64,000 nt of DNA from Wansuia hejianensis (lineage in GTDB: Bacteria > Bacillota > Clostridia > Lachnospirales > Lachnospiraceae): NCBI RefSeq assembly GCF_014337215.1, contig NZ_CP060635.1, forward strand, positions 1,625,501-1,689,500, in the 5' to 3' direction. Positions 51,027 to 59,057 of this stretch are shown piece by piece. Numbering within the stretch: position 1 is the stretch's first letter; every line of letters starts with the position of its first letter. The notes under the pieces are model-generated. The model was not told the origin of the DNA and did no database searches. It worked only from the letters and a program-made list of their open reading frames with translations. Made by a program: the position numbers and the translations under genes.

Positions 51027-51119
51027 GGCTCAAACCTGATGTATACCTCTGTGCTTCTGCGGTTCCAGGCTACTGCCTTCTCTCTCCGAAAGGCTCGAAC
51101 CTGATGTATACCTTTGTGC
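51025..51119. repeat. 30-bp direct repeat: duplicated end of the kinase gene
   Basis: The 30 bases at 51025-51054 recur at 51090-51119 with two differences. The right copy encodes the last strand of the kinase (KVYIRFEPF); the left copy lies after its stop codon, next to the BceR-type operator. It looks like a small local duplication or a remnant of a longer kinase end. Confidence 0.8.
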
Positions 51120-52086
51120 CCGCGCCAGGCCTGGATTCCAGGGTGATGGCGTGGGACAGCTTGTTCAGGATTTTCCGGCACAGGTACAGGCCGATGCCGC
51201 TGGCCTTTTTGTCGCTCCGGCCATTATATCCGGTATACCCCTTTTCGCATACCCTGGGAAGATCCTCGGCGGCGATTCCGATCCCCGTGTCAGCGATCAC
51301 CAGCGACACCGCGCCTGTCTCGCCGTCTTTTTTTTCATAGACAGATATCTTCCCCCTGCGCGTGTACTTCAGCGCGTTGGACAGGATCTGTTCCACCACG
51401 AATACCAGCCATTTCTCATCCGTCAGGACCTTTTCCGTCAACGGCTGGAGATCCAGGCGTATTTTCCCATGAATGAAGAATGGCGCGTACTTTTTGACCG
51501 CCTGGCGCACAATTCCGTCCAGGCTGTATTCCTGTATGACAAAATCAGTGGTATCGCTGTCCAGCCTGAGATAGGAGAGTACCATTTCCACATATTGCTC
51601 AATCCGGAACAGCTCTGCCTCCAGCACATGATTCTGGCTGCTCTCTTCAGACTGGAGCACCAGCCGCATGGCAGCGATGGGCGTCTTGATCTGGTGCGCC
51701 CAGATGCTGAAATAATCAATCAGCTCTTTTCTGGCCCCATCGGACACCGATACAGCTTTCGCCTTCTCCCTGTACAGGATCTGCAAAAGTTCCGTATAGT
51801 CTTTCGCCAGAAGGTCTTCCGGTTCCGGCAGTCCGTCCAGCTCATAGATGACCTTATGCTTCAGCTCGTCCAGCTGCCTGTGCCGCCCTCTGAATCTCAG
51901 AAATCCAGGTAGCCCTATGAACGCCGCGGCAGCCGCCCACAGCAGCAGCAGATACCCGATGGCATCCATCGGAAGCTGATACAGATACAGCATCAGGGCC
52001 GTCAGCACCGCCCCAAGGCCCAGCACCCAGACTGAATTCCTCTGCTGGTAAAGATAAGACGCCAACTCTCTGATTCTCTGTCTCAT
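51070..52086 (-). CDS. BceS-like intramembrane-sensing histidine kinase
   Basis: 338 residues. Two membrane segments at about 19-37 and 42-61 are joined by only a few residues, so there is no extracellular sensor domain, as in BceS kinases. The phosphoacceptor is His131 in WAHQIKTP; the ATPase domain has NALKYT, DTGIGI and GIGLYLC. Such kinases sense drug flux through the partner ABC transporter. The start codon overlaps the regulator gene's stop by four bases (ATGA). Confidence 0.94.
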   Translation of the reverse strand: MRQRIRELASYLYQQRNSVWVLGLGAVLTALMLYLYQLPMDAIGYLLLLWAAAAAFIGLPGFLRFRGRHRQLDELKHKVIYELDGLPEPEDLLAKDYTELLQILYREKAKAVSVSDGARKELIDYFSIWAHQIKTPIAAMRLVLQSEESSQNHVLEAELFRIEQYVEMVLSYLRLDSDTTDFVIQEYSLDGIVRQAVKKYAPFFIHGKIRLDLQPLTEKVLTDEKWLVFVVEQILSNALKYTRRGKISVYEKKDGETGAVSLVIADTGIGIAAEDLPRVCEKGYTGYNGRSDKKASGIGLYLCRKILNKLSHAITLESRPGAGTKVYIRFEPFGERRQ

Positions 52087-52763
52087 GGCTCCTCCCCGAT
52101 CATGTAGCCGGCCCCTTTTCTGGTGGCGATAAAATCCCGGATTCCCGCCTGGTCAATCTTCCGCCTCAGACGGGTCACATTCACCGTCAGCGTATTTTCA
52201 TCCACAAAGCTGTCCGTCTCCCACAGCCGTCTCATCAGCGCCTCCCTGCTCACGATCCTGCCCTTTTGTTCCATCAGTGTCTGAAGAATCCTGTTCTCGT
52301 TTTTCGTCAGTTCAATCCTTCTGCCTTGGTAGGAAAAGGACGCATCCCCCACATTTAAAATCAGCCCCCGGTGCTCCAGCAGGTCAGTTTTCCCGCCAAA
52401 ATCATAGGTTCGGCGCAGCAGCGCCTGTACCTTTGCGGTCATAACCTTCAGGTCAAAGGGCTTCACCAGGAAATCATCTCCACCCATGTTCATGACCATT
52501 ATGATATTCATGCTGTCCGCGGCCGACGAAATAAAAATGATCGGCACTCTCGAAACCTTCCGTATCTCCCCACACCAGTAAAAGCCATTATAGAACGGCA
52601 GGCCGATGTCCAGCAGCACCAGCTGGGGATCGTAGGAGGCGAACTCCTGAAGGACGTGTTCAAAATCCTCCGCCTGCCGGGCATCATAGCCCCAGGAACG
52701 GATCTCCTTCTGTATCGCTCCGGCGATAATCTCATCATCTTCTACAATCAGGATTTTATACAT
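52083..52763 (-). CDS. BceR-like OmpR-family response regulator
   Basis: 226 residues. The receiver has Asp9/Asp10, the phosphorylated Asp52 (LLDIGLP) and the conserved Lys of VKPFDL. The winged helix at about 125-222 includes LTKNENRILQTLMEQKGRIVSREALMRRLW. It is first in the pair with the kinase. It should bind the TTACA-N4-TGTAA site upstream of the ABC genes (inference from family knowledge). It is seven bases from the Spx-like gene. Confidence 0.95.
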   Translation of the reverse strand: MYKILIVEDDEIIAGAIQKEIRSWGYDARQAEDFEHVLQEFASYDPQLVLLDIGLPFYNGFYWCGEIRKVSRVPIIFISSAADSMNIIMVMNMGGDDFLVKPFDLKVMTAKVQALLRRTYDFGGKTDLLEHRGLILNVGDASFSYQGRRIELTKNENRILQTLMEQKGRIVSREALMRRLWETDSFVDENTLTVNVTRLRRKIDQAGIRDFIATRKGAGYMIGEEP

Positions 52764-52770
52764 ATCATTC

Positions 52771-53130
52771 TCACTGTTCTTGTCCGGCTATTCTGTCATA
52801 TTGCTCTGCCTTAAAACCCACCAGCACCTCCCGGCCTGTCACCAGAAGCGGACGCTTTACCAGCATGCCGTCCGTGGCCAATAAAGCAATCTGCTCTTCC
52901 TCCGACATCGTCGGAAGAGCTTCTTTCAGCTTCATTTCCTTATACAGCAATCCGCTGGTGTTAAAAAATTTCCTGACCGGCAGGCCGCTTTTCGCAATCC
53001 ACTCCTTCAGCTCCTCGGCTGTGGGATTGTCCTCCTTAATATTTCTCTCAGTAAAAGCAATCTGTTTCTCATTTAAATATTTTCTTGCCTTCTGGCAGGT
53101 TGTGCATTTCGGGTAACATATAAACAGCAT
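52771..53130 (-). CDS. Spx/ArsC family thioredoxin-fold protein
   Basis: 119 residues, the length of Spx and ArsC-like YffB proteins. The redox motif is Cys9-x-x-Cys12 in YPKCTTCQKA, followed by GLPVRKFFNTSG (SPX-type loop) and KRPLLV (the Arg-Pro segment). Spx proteins bind the RNA polymerase alpha subunit under thiol stress; YffB-type relatives reduce thiols. Distinguishing these is uncertain. The ATG follows AGAGAGGAGCTGCTGCT. It is transcribed just before the BceRS-like genes, possibly coupling redox and envelope stress. Confidence 0.87.
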   Translation of the reverse strand: MLFICYPKCTTCQKARKYLNEKQIAFTERNIKEDNPTAEELKEWIAKSGLPVRKFFNTSGLLYKEMKLKEALPTMSEEEQIALLATDGMLVKRPLLVTGREVLVGFKAEQYDRIAGQEQ

Positions 53131-53191
53131 AGCAGCAGCTCCTCTCTTTCAGCTATTGGAGACTTCGCTCAGTTATCGTCTCTCTTGCTCT

Positions 53192-53383
53192 TCACATCTT
53201 AGCTTCTTCACTTCTTCCCTTCTTATTACTGCCCAGCGCGATAAATCCTGCCGTGACAACCAGGGCAAACATAATGTCATGTTTACCCAGAGGATCTTTT
53301 ATAATAGAATACACTATATATACTGTACAAATCAGTAATACACCGGTCGCTATACCGCGCAAAACCTTTCTGCTTTCGGACAT
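53192..53383 (-). CDS. Small membrane protein, unknown function
   Basis: 63 residues with an AGGAGG site nine bases before the ATG. Two hydrophobic segments are visible, about residues 11-27 (TGVLLICTVYIVYSII) and 36-51 (DIMFALVVTAGFIAL), separated by a charged turn, with a basic/acidic tail KKGRSEEAK. No family was recognised. It is 61 bases upstream of the Spx-like gene, in the same direction. Confidence 0.75.
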   Translation of the reverse strand: MSESRKVLRGIATGVLLICTVYIVYSIIKDPLGKHDIMFALVVTAGFIALGSNKKGRSEEAKM

Positions 53384-53605
53384 TTAAAGACCTCCTGTTA
53401 ATTTATTCCAATATTCAGCCTGCATATTCAAAAATTATCTTCCGGCCGTAATTCCTCCTCCTGGCCGCTGCGGATTGTTCTGCCCCTATTTTATCCCCAG
53501 TATGCGTCAGAGTCAACGTCTGATTAACCGTAACACTCTCAGGAATTTCACATAGAATAAATTGTTGATACACAATGATTGCCACAAGGAATTATGGAGG
53601 TTATT

Positions 53606-54709
53606 ATGAAAAAGAAAATTGTATCCATGCTCTGCCTGCCCCTGACGCTTTCCCTGCTGTTTGCCGGCTGTGGAAAGGAATCTGCCAAAGAGCCCGCGGA
53701 CTCCGGTTCGCCGACGGCTTCTTCTGCTTCTTCCAGCGCTTCTTCTGCCTCCTCCTCATCCTCCGCTTCGAATGATACGGACGATGCGGACGCACTCACT
53801 CCCGTCACTTTGAACGAAGTGGCACATTCTATTTTTTACGCGCCGATGTATGTGGCCATTGAGGAAGGGTATTTTGAGGAAGAGGGAATCGATCTGACTC
53901 TGGTTACAGGATTCGGGGCTGACAAGGTTCTGACCGCCCTGATCTCCGGGGAAGCGGATATCGGATTCATGGGACCGGAATCTTCTATCTACGCTTATCT
54001 GGAGGGGGCGAACGATGTGGTTGTGAACTTCGCCCAGCTGACCCAACGCGCCGGCAACTTTGTGGTTGCCCGGGAACCGATGGCTGACTTTAAATGGGAT
54101 GACCTGAAGGGCAAAAATGTGCTGGGAGGCCGGAAAGGCGGAATGCCGGAAATGGTCTTTGAATACGTTTTGAAACAGAATGGCATCGACCCGGCCGCTG
54201 ATCTGGAAATCAACCAGAGTATTGATTTCGGTTCTACAGCCGCAGCTTTCTCAGGCGGCCAGGGCGACTTCAGCATTGAGTTTGAACCCTCCGCCACAGC
54301 CCTGGAGGAAGAAGGCGCCGGCTATGTGGTCGCGTCCGTGGGCGAAGAATCCGGCTACGTCCCCTACACGGCTTTCAGTGCAAAGTCCAGCTATATGGAA
54401 GAGCATCCTGAAATCATCCAGTCCTTCACCAACGCTCTTCAGAAAGGGATGGATTATGTCCAGACCCATACCCCGGAGGAAATTGCAGGCGTGATTTCTT
54501 CACAGTTTGTAGAGACCGATATTTCCACAATCACGACCATCGTAACCCGTTATTACGAACAGGACACCTGGAAATCCAACCTGATCTTTGAACAGGACAG
54601 TTTCGACCTGCTTCAGAATATTCTGGAAAGCGCCGGTGAACTGGCAGAACGGGCTCCTTACGATAAACTGGTGACAACCGGTTACGCAAAAACCGCCGCA
54701 CAGAAATAA
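53606..54709 (+). CDS. NMT1/SsuA-type ABC substrate-binding lipoprotein (orphan)
   Basis: 367 residues. The lipobox is FAGC with Cys22; a Ser/Ala/Thr linker of about 25 residues follows. The rest has NMT1/THI5-like features: VTLNEVAHSIFYAPMYVAIEEGYFEEEGIDLTLVTGFG and GEADIGFMGPESS. Such proteins bind sulfonates, nitrate, taurine, bicarbonate or thiamine precursors. The ATG follows GGAGGTTATT. The usual permease and ATPase genes are absent on both sides, so it may share a transporter encoded elsewhere. It is transcribed alone, ending at a strong terminator. Confidence 0.88.
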   Translation: MKKKIVSMLCLPLTLSLLFAGCGKESAKEPADSGSPTASSASSSASSASSSSSASNDTDDADALTPVTLNEVAHSIFYAPMYVAIEEGYFEEEGIDLTLVTGFGADKVLTALISGEADIGFMGPESSIYAYLEGANDVVVNFAQLTQRAGNFVVAREPMADFKWDDLKGKNVLGGRKGGMPEMVFEYVLKQNGIDPAADLEINQSIDFGSTAAAFSGGQGDFSIEFEPSATALEEEGAGYVVASVGEESGYVPYTAFSAKSSYMEEHPEIIQSFTNALQKGMDYVQTHTPEEIAGVISSQFVETDISTITTIVTRYYEQDTWKSNLIFEQDSFDLLQNILESAGELAERAPYDKLVTTGYAKTAAQK

Positions 54710-54735
54710 AAAAATGGGAGCTGTAAAGTAAGTCC

Positions 54736-54790
54736 AAAATGGAGAAGCGCCAGAGCATGCATTTGACGGCACTGGCGTTTCTTCATTTTG
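54736..54790 (+). terminator. Terminator after the NMT1-type lipoprotein gene
   Basis: A 15-bp stem, ATGGAGAAGCGCCAG with CTGGCGTTTCTTCAT (three wobbles), encloses an 18-base loop and is followed by TTTTG and preceded by AAAA. Confidence 0.75.
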
Positions 54791-54920
54791 TCTTACATTA
54801 TTTGCATCAATGATTGATTTTATTGGTAAAAAAATGTGTATTTAATACGGCCGTGGGGATAACACTCATAATCTCATTCCTGCAGTCATATTTATGATTG
54901 AACAACTTTTGAGGTATCAC

Positions 54921-55385
54921 ATGAAAATCAAAAATAAAGCCGCTCTTATTATCTCTATTCTGATCCCGCTGGCTGTCGGATCTCTTTCCGCGCTCTTCAG
55001 CGGTAATATGATGAAATATTCCTCTTTTGAAAAACCTTCCTTCAGCCCTCCTGCCGTCCTCTTCCCCATTGTATGGACGATCCTGTACGTGCTCATGGGC
55101 ATATCTTCATACCTGGTCTATACCTCTGAAGATCCCGGGAAAAAGAACGCGTTGAAGCTCTATGGTGTACAGCTGTTTTTTAACTTTTTCTGGAGCATCC
55201 TGTTTTTTGCTTTTTCCCAGTATCTCCTGGCCTTTATATGGCTGATTGCACTCATTGTACTCATCGTGCTGATGATCTATTCATTCTACCAGATAAGCCC
55301 TGCCGCCGCCTATCTGCAGATCCCTTATTTACTGTGGTGCCTGTTTGCGGCATGCCTGAACTTCGCAATTTACCGGTTAAATTAA
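54921..55385 (+). CDS. TspO/MBR family protein
   Basis: 154 residues with five membrane segments. The family signature is visible as KPSFSPPAVLFPIVWTILYVLMGISSYLVY and a later NFFWSILFFAF. TspO binds porphyrins and, in bacteria, has a role in tetrapyrrole control or degradation. The ATG is six bases after GAGG; a frame extension of nine codons has no site. It is convergent with the SPFH-domain gene and alone. No heme genes are nearby. Confidence 0.9.
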   Translation: MKIKNKAALIISILIPLAVGSLSALFSGNMMKYSSFEKPSFSPPAVLFPIVWTILYVLMGISSYLVYTSEDPGKKNALKLYGVQLFFNFFWSILFFAFSQYLLAFIWLIALIVLIVLMIYSFYQISPAAAYLQIPYLLWCLFAACLNFAIYRLN

Positions 55386-55402
55386 TACAGGACGCTTCCC
55401 CC

Positions 55403-56362
55403 TTACTGGCCGGCCTCTGCGTTGCCTGTACCCTGGCTTCCGTCCTCTTCCTCGCCCAGAAGACCCGTCACGTCGAACACGTTGCTTCCGGAATCTGTCA
55501 CCTTCGGAAGCTGGCCGTCCCATTTCTCCAGCATCATCTGTTTGAAGATGTCATCCGACAGGGAATCTGCCAGTATCTTGTTAGCATCTGCCTCGCCTTC
55601 TGCCGCAATCCTCTTAGCTTCGGCATCTGCTTCGGCTTTTTCAATCGCATTCTGATTCTCAATCTGCTGTTTTTCATAGGCCAGCTGGGCGTTCTGCTTG
55701 TCCGCTATAGCCTGGTTGTAGCTTTCCTCAAAATCCGCCCCGCCGATCACGACTTTCCGTATGAAAACAATATCCTTCCCGTATTTATCGTCCAGTGACT
55801 GCTGAATGCTCTCCTGGGCGGCCGGCTCAATGATAGAACGATTCGTGGCATCCGTATCCTTCAGGCTCTTGCTGCTGGCCTTAAGAGCCGACGCCACAAG
55901 GGTTTGGGATACCAGGTTTTCCTGATAATTTCCCACGTTTGCATAAATCCAGGCAGATTTCTCATTGTTGATCTGATAAGTTACTGTCACGTCTGAATAA
56001 TAGATAGCCGTACGGTCACTGGTCTCACTCCAGATCTGGTCTGCGTATTTAATGTCCTGCATCTTATTATTGACCATCTCGATGGACTGGGCAAAGGGGA
56101 TCTTAAAATTAATCCCATTCTGTACTGTGCTCTCTGAAATCTGTCCAAAAGTCGTTTTCACTCCGCTGTAGCCGGTGGGTATCACCGTAAAGCTCTGGGA
56201 CAAAAGGCCCAGCACGCATCCGGCTATGATCAAAAGAACCGGCGCGGGAAACTGCTTTTTCTCATTGACTTCCCGGTATTGTTTGCCCCGGCGGAGAATC
56301 GCCAGGACAATTCCCCCGACAGCTACAACAAGACCTACAATCGCAATAAATGAATTCACCAT
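55403..56362 (-). CDS. SPFH (band 7/prohibitin-like) membrane protein
   Basis: 319 residues. Two hydrophobic segments at about 5-24 and 43-60 anchor it, followed by an SPFH domain (VIPTGYSGVKTTFGQ at its start) of about 190 residues and an Ala/Glu-rich coiled coil (AIEKAEADAEAKRIAAEGEADANKILADSL). Such proteins form large ring assemblies on the membrane, often with FtsH or NfeD partners. Neither is adjacent. It ends with an acidic tail EEEDGSQG. It follows the RlmI-type gene in the same direction, 38 bases away. Confidence 0.9.
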   Translation of the reverse strand: MVNSFIAIVGLVVAVGGIVLAILRRGKQYREVNEKKQFPAPVLLIIAGCVLGLLSQSFTVIPTGYSGVKTTFGQISESTVQNGINFKIPFAQSIEMVNNKMQDIKYADQIWSETSDRTAIYYSDVTVTYQINNEKSAWIYANVGNYQENLVSQTLVASALKASSKSLKDTDATNRSIIEPAAQESIQQSLDDKYGKDIVFIRKVVIGGADFEESYNQAIADKQNAQLAYEKQQIENQNAIEKAEADAEAKRIAAEGEADANKILADSLSDDIFKQMMLEKWDGQLPKVTDSGSNVFDVTGLLGEEEDGSQGTGNAEAGQ

Positions 56363-56400
56363 AAATCTGTTCTCCTCTTCTTTTGTCTGTTAAATTCCGG

Positions 56401-57603
56401 TCAACGTTCCTCACACACCTGAAAGATATAAAATTTTAAGTAATAAGATTCTTCCGCCGCCCACAGGATCGGATGATCCGGCGCCTGGGTCCTGTATTCC
56501 ACCTGGCGCAGCCTCCTGTGTACATTTTTCGCCGCCTGGTTGATCGTCTGTGTAAACAGCTCATAGCTCATGAAATGCGAACAGGAGCAAGTGGCCAGAA
56601 AGCCCCCGTCCTTCAGCAGCTTCATTGCCCTCAGATTAATCTCCCTGTAGCCCCTGACTGCATTTTTTATTGAGTTCCTGGATTTCGTAAAGGCGGGAGG
56701 GTCCAGGATGATCACATCGAATTTCTCCCCCTGTTCTTCCAGCTCCGGCAACAGTTCAAACACATCCCTGCACACGAACCGAACCCGGTCCTCCATCCCG
56801 TTCAGGCAGGCATTTTCACGGGCCTGGCTGACTCCCAGCTCCGAGGCGTCCACGCCCAGGACGCTTGCCGCCCCGCCCATTCCGGCATTCAGGGCAAAAG
56901 AACCTGTATGGGTGAAGCAGTCCAGAACCCTCGCCCCTCCGCAGAGCTTCTGGATTGCCAGCCGGTTATATTTCTGATCCAGAAAGAAACCTGTTTTCTG
57001 CCCTTCCTTCACATCGACTATGTATCGGACTCCGTTTTCCATAATTTCCACATTCGTGTCGAAAGTGTCCCCAATGAAACCTTTCGTGCGCTCCATACCC
57101 TCCTGCTGCCGTACTTTCGCGTCACTTCTCTCATAGACGCCCCGGATCTTAATTCCATCCTCAGCCAAAATCTCCTTCAGCAGCCGGACAGCCGCCTCCT
57201 TCATCCGGTCCATGCCCAGCGCCAGAGACTGCACGACCAGCACATCTGAAAATTTATCCACCACCAGACCCGGCAGGAAATCGGCTTCCCCGAACACCAG
57301 ACGGCAGCTGCCTGTGTCCACCACCTTCTTCCTGTACTCCCAGGCTTCCCTCAGCCTTAAGCCCAGGAATTCTTCATCTACCTCCTGCTCCTGATCTCTG
57401 GTCATCATTCGGACACGGATCTTTGAATTCCAGTTCAGAAATCCCCGTCCCAGCGGATATCCGTCAAAATCATGGACCAACACCAGATCACCGTTCTCAA
57501 AATCTCCGGTTACGTTTGCTATTTCGTTATCAAATATCCAGGGACCGCCTGATTTCATCAGCCGGCCTTCCCCTTTTTTCAATGTCACTATTCCAAAGCC
57601 CAT
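56401..57603 (-). CDS. rlmI: Class I rRNA methyltransferase, RlmI family
   Basis: 400 residues. An N-terminal PUA domain (RLMKSGGPWIFDNEIA) leads to a Rossmann-type methyltransferase with VLDCFTHTGSFALNAGMGG (SAM binding), LGVDAS and the DPPAFTKSR catalytic loop. RlmI methylates C1962 of 23S rRNA; close relatives can differ in target. The sequence is complete. It is ten bases after the radical SAM gene, in one operon with it and the SPFH gene. The exact site of action is inferred from family membership. Confidence 0.88.
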   Translation of the reverse strand: MGFGIVTLKKGEGRLMKSGGPWIFDNEIANVTGDFENGDLVLVHDFDGYPLGRGFLNWNSKIRVRMMTRDQEQEVDEEFLGLRLREAWEYRKKVVDTGSCRLVFGEADFLPGLVVDKFSDVLVVQSLALGMDRMKEAAVRLLKEILAEDGIKIRGVYERSDAKVRQQEGMERTKGFIGDTFDTNVEIMENGVRYIVDVKEGQKTGFFLDQKYNRLAIQKLCGGARVLDCFTHTGSFALNAGMGGAASVLGVDASELGVSQARENACLNGMEDRVRFVCRDVFELLPELEEQGEKFDVIILDPPAFTKSRNSIKNAVRGYREINLRAMKLLKDGGFLATCSCSHFMSYELFTQTINQAAKNVHRRLRQVEYRTQAPDHPILWAAEESYYLKFYIFQVCEER

Positions 57604-57613
57604 AAATAACTCC

Positions 57614-58525
57614 TCATTTCTTTACTCCCTCTCCGTTAAAAGAAGGGATGAAGCTTTCCTGCGCTGTCTCGCCCTCCTGTATAAATCCATTTTCCACCCC
57701 CAGCTCCAGCGCATAATCTACCAATGCGTGATACTCCCGTTTTGTCACTCTCCGACACAGCTCCGGAAACCGGCCGGCGAGCCGCGGGAAGGGGGTGTAC
57801 TGGTTCATCAGGCTTAAATACACCCTATTCCCGTATGACTCATAGACATATTTCACCACCTGACGGCCGTTTTCCACATGGCCGGGCAAAAGCAGATGAC
57901 GCACAATCACTCCTTTTTGCATCATGCCTTCCGAATCAAACACAGGCTCCGGCTGCTGGCGCACCATCTCTTCCAGAGCCCCTTTCGCCCGGACAGGATA
58001 ATCGGGAGCCTTTGAATATCTGAGTGCGGCCTCCCCATCCATATACTTGAAATCTGTCAGGTAAACGTCCACCACGTCCTCCAGCATCCGGAGGCTCTCC
58101 GGGTCTTCGTATCCGCCGCAGTTGTAGACAAACGGCAATTTTAATCCCCTGGCCCGCGACTGCACGGCGGCGTCCAGGATCTGCGGCACGTAATGGCTGG
58201 GCGTGACCAGATTAATATTCGCCGCCCCTTTATCCTGCAGCTCCAGGAATAGTTCCGCCAGGCGGGCGGCGGTGACTGTCACACCTGCCTGCCCTGCGGC
58301 CGGAGCTTCATTCTGGCAATAGACGCAGCCCAAGGCACAGCCGGAGAAAAATACTGTCCCTGAACCCCGCGCTCCTGATATGCAGGGTTCTTCCCACATA
58401 TGCAGGGCGGCCCTTGCAACCTTCAGCTCTGCCGTCACGCCGCAGACGCCTGTACCGCCCTTGTTTCTTGCCGCTCCGCATTTCCGGGGGCAGATCCTGC
58501 ACTGATCCATCTGTATGTAGGTCAT
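57614..58525 (-). CDS. Radical SAM protein of the PflX/AmmeMemoRadiSam-like type
   Basis: 303 residues. The SAM cluster motif is FSGCALGCVYCQN (CxxxCxxC, about residues 63-70). A Cys-rich N-terminal segment, CRICPRKCGAARNKGGTGVCG, is usual for this COG1313-type family. Activators of glycyl radical enzymes are relatives, but the substrate of this branch is unknown. The ATG overlaps the stop codon of the nitroreductase gene by four bases (ATGA), which decides the start; five codons in is another ATG. It shares an operon with nitroreductase and PPK2. Confidence 0.88.
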   Translation of the reverse strand: MTYIQMDQCRICPRKCGAARNKGGTGVCGVTAELKVARAALHMWEEPCISGARGSGTVFFSGCALGCVYCQNEAPAAGQAGVTVTAARLAELFLELQDKGAANINLVTPSHYVPQILDAAVQSRARGLKLPFVYNCGGYEDPESLRMLEDVVDVYLTDFKYMDGEAALRYSKAPDYPVRAKGALEEMVRQQPEPVFDSEGMMQKGVIVRHLLLPGHVENGRQVVKYVYESYGNRVYLSLMNQYTPFPRLAGRFPELCRRVTKREYHALVDYALELGVENGFIQEGETAQESFIPSFNGEGVKK

Positions 58526-59043
58526 ACTCTTATGATATACTTATCCTTTCTGGGCTTTGCCGCCGGGTATTCACAGTCTCTGTACCCCAGGACGCAATGG
58601 CCGATCCCTGCGTAATGGCCTGGGATACCCCACTGTTCCAGCAATCTTTTCCCCTCATCCCCTTCAAATACTTCTCTGGCCCTGTGTATCCAGCAGGAAT
58701 CCACACCCACAGAATGGGCGGCATTCAGCATATTGCCGATGACCAGGCTGCCGTCCTCCACATACGTCGGCCGGTTCCGGTCCGCCAGCACAACCAGCAC
58801 GGTAGGCGCTCCATAGAAGGGATCAGAATCTGTTCCCATCACAGCCGCATTGAGCCGTGACAGCAGGCTGATCACCTCCGGTTCCTGGACCGCCAGGATG
58901 AGGGGAGACTGTGCCCCCATCCCCGTCGGCGCATAGGTGCCCGCTTCCAGTATCGCCTGAAGCTGTTCCTCTGTGATCTGTTCCTTTTTATACTTGCGGA
59001 TGCTTCTCCGCTCTCTCATAATTTTCAGAATCGCATTATCCAT
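58522..59043 (-). CDS. Nitroreductase family protein
   Basis: 173 residues from MDNAILKIMRERRSIRKYK, eight bases after GGAGAGG. The FMN-binding RRSIRKY start and the C-terminal AGIGHCVLGY are typical. It is a short member (usual 170-220), with APTGMGAQSPLILAV as the dimer/FMN loop. It reduces nitro groups or quinones, or ferric/flavin substrates, with NAD(P)H. Its stop overlaps the start of the radical SAM gene. Its own start lies 15 bases after the PPK2 stop codon. Confidence 0.9.
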   Translation of the reverse strand: MDNAILKIMRERRSIRKYKKEQITEEQLQAILEAGTYAPTGMGAQSPLILAVQEPEVISLLSRLNAAVMGTDSDPFYGAPTVLVVLADRNRPTYVEDGSLVIGNMLNAAHSVGVDSCWIHRAREVFEGDEGKRLLEQWGIPGHYAGIGHCVLGYRDCEYPAAKPRKDKYIIRV

Positions 59044-59057
59044 ATGCCCCTCTCCTT

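Noticed and set aside
50993..51181. 62-codon frame after the kinase gene
   Set aside because: It only joins the two copies of the duplicated kinase end and has no ribosome binding site.
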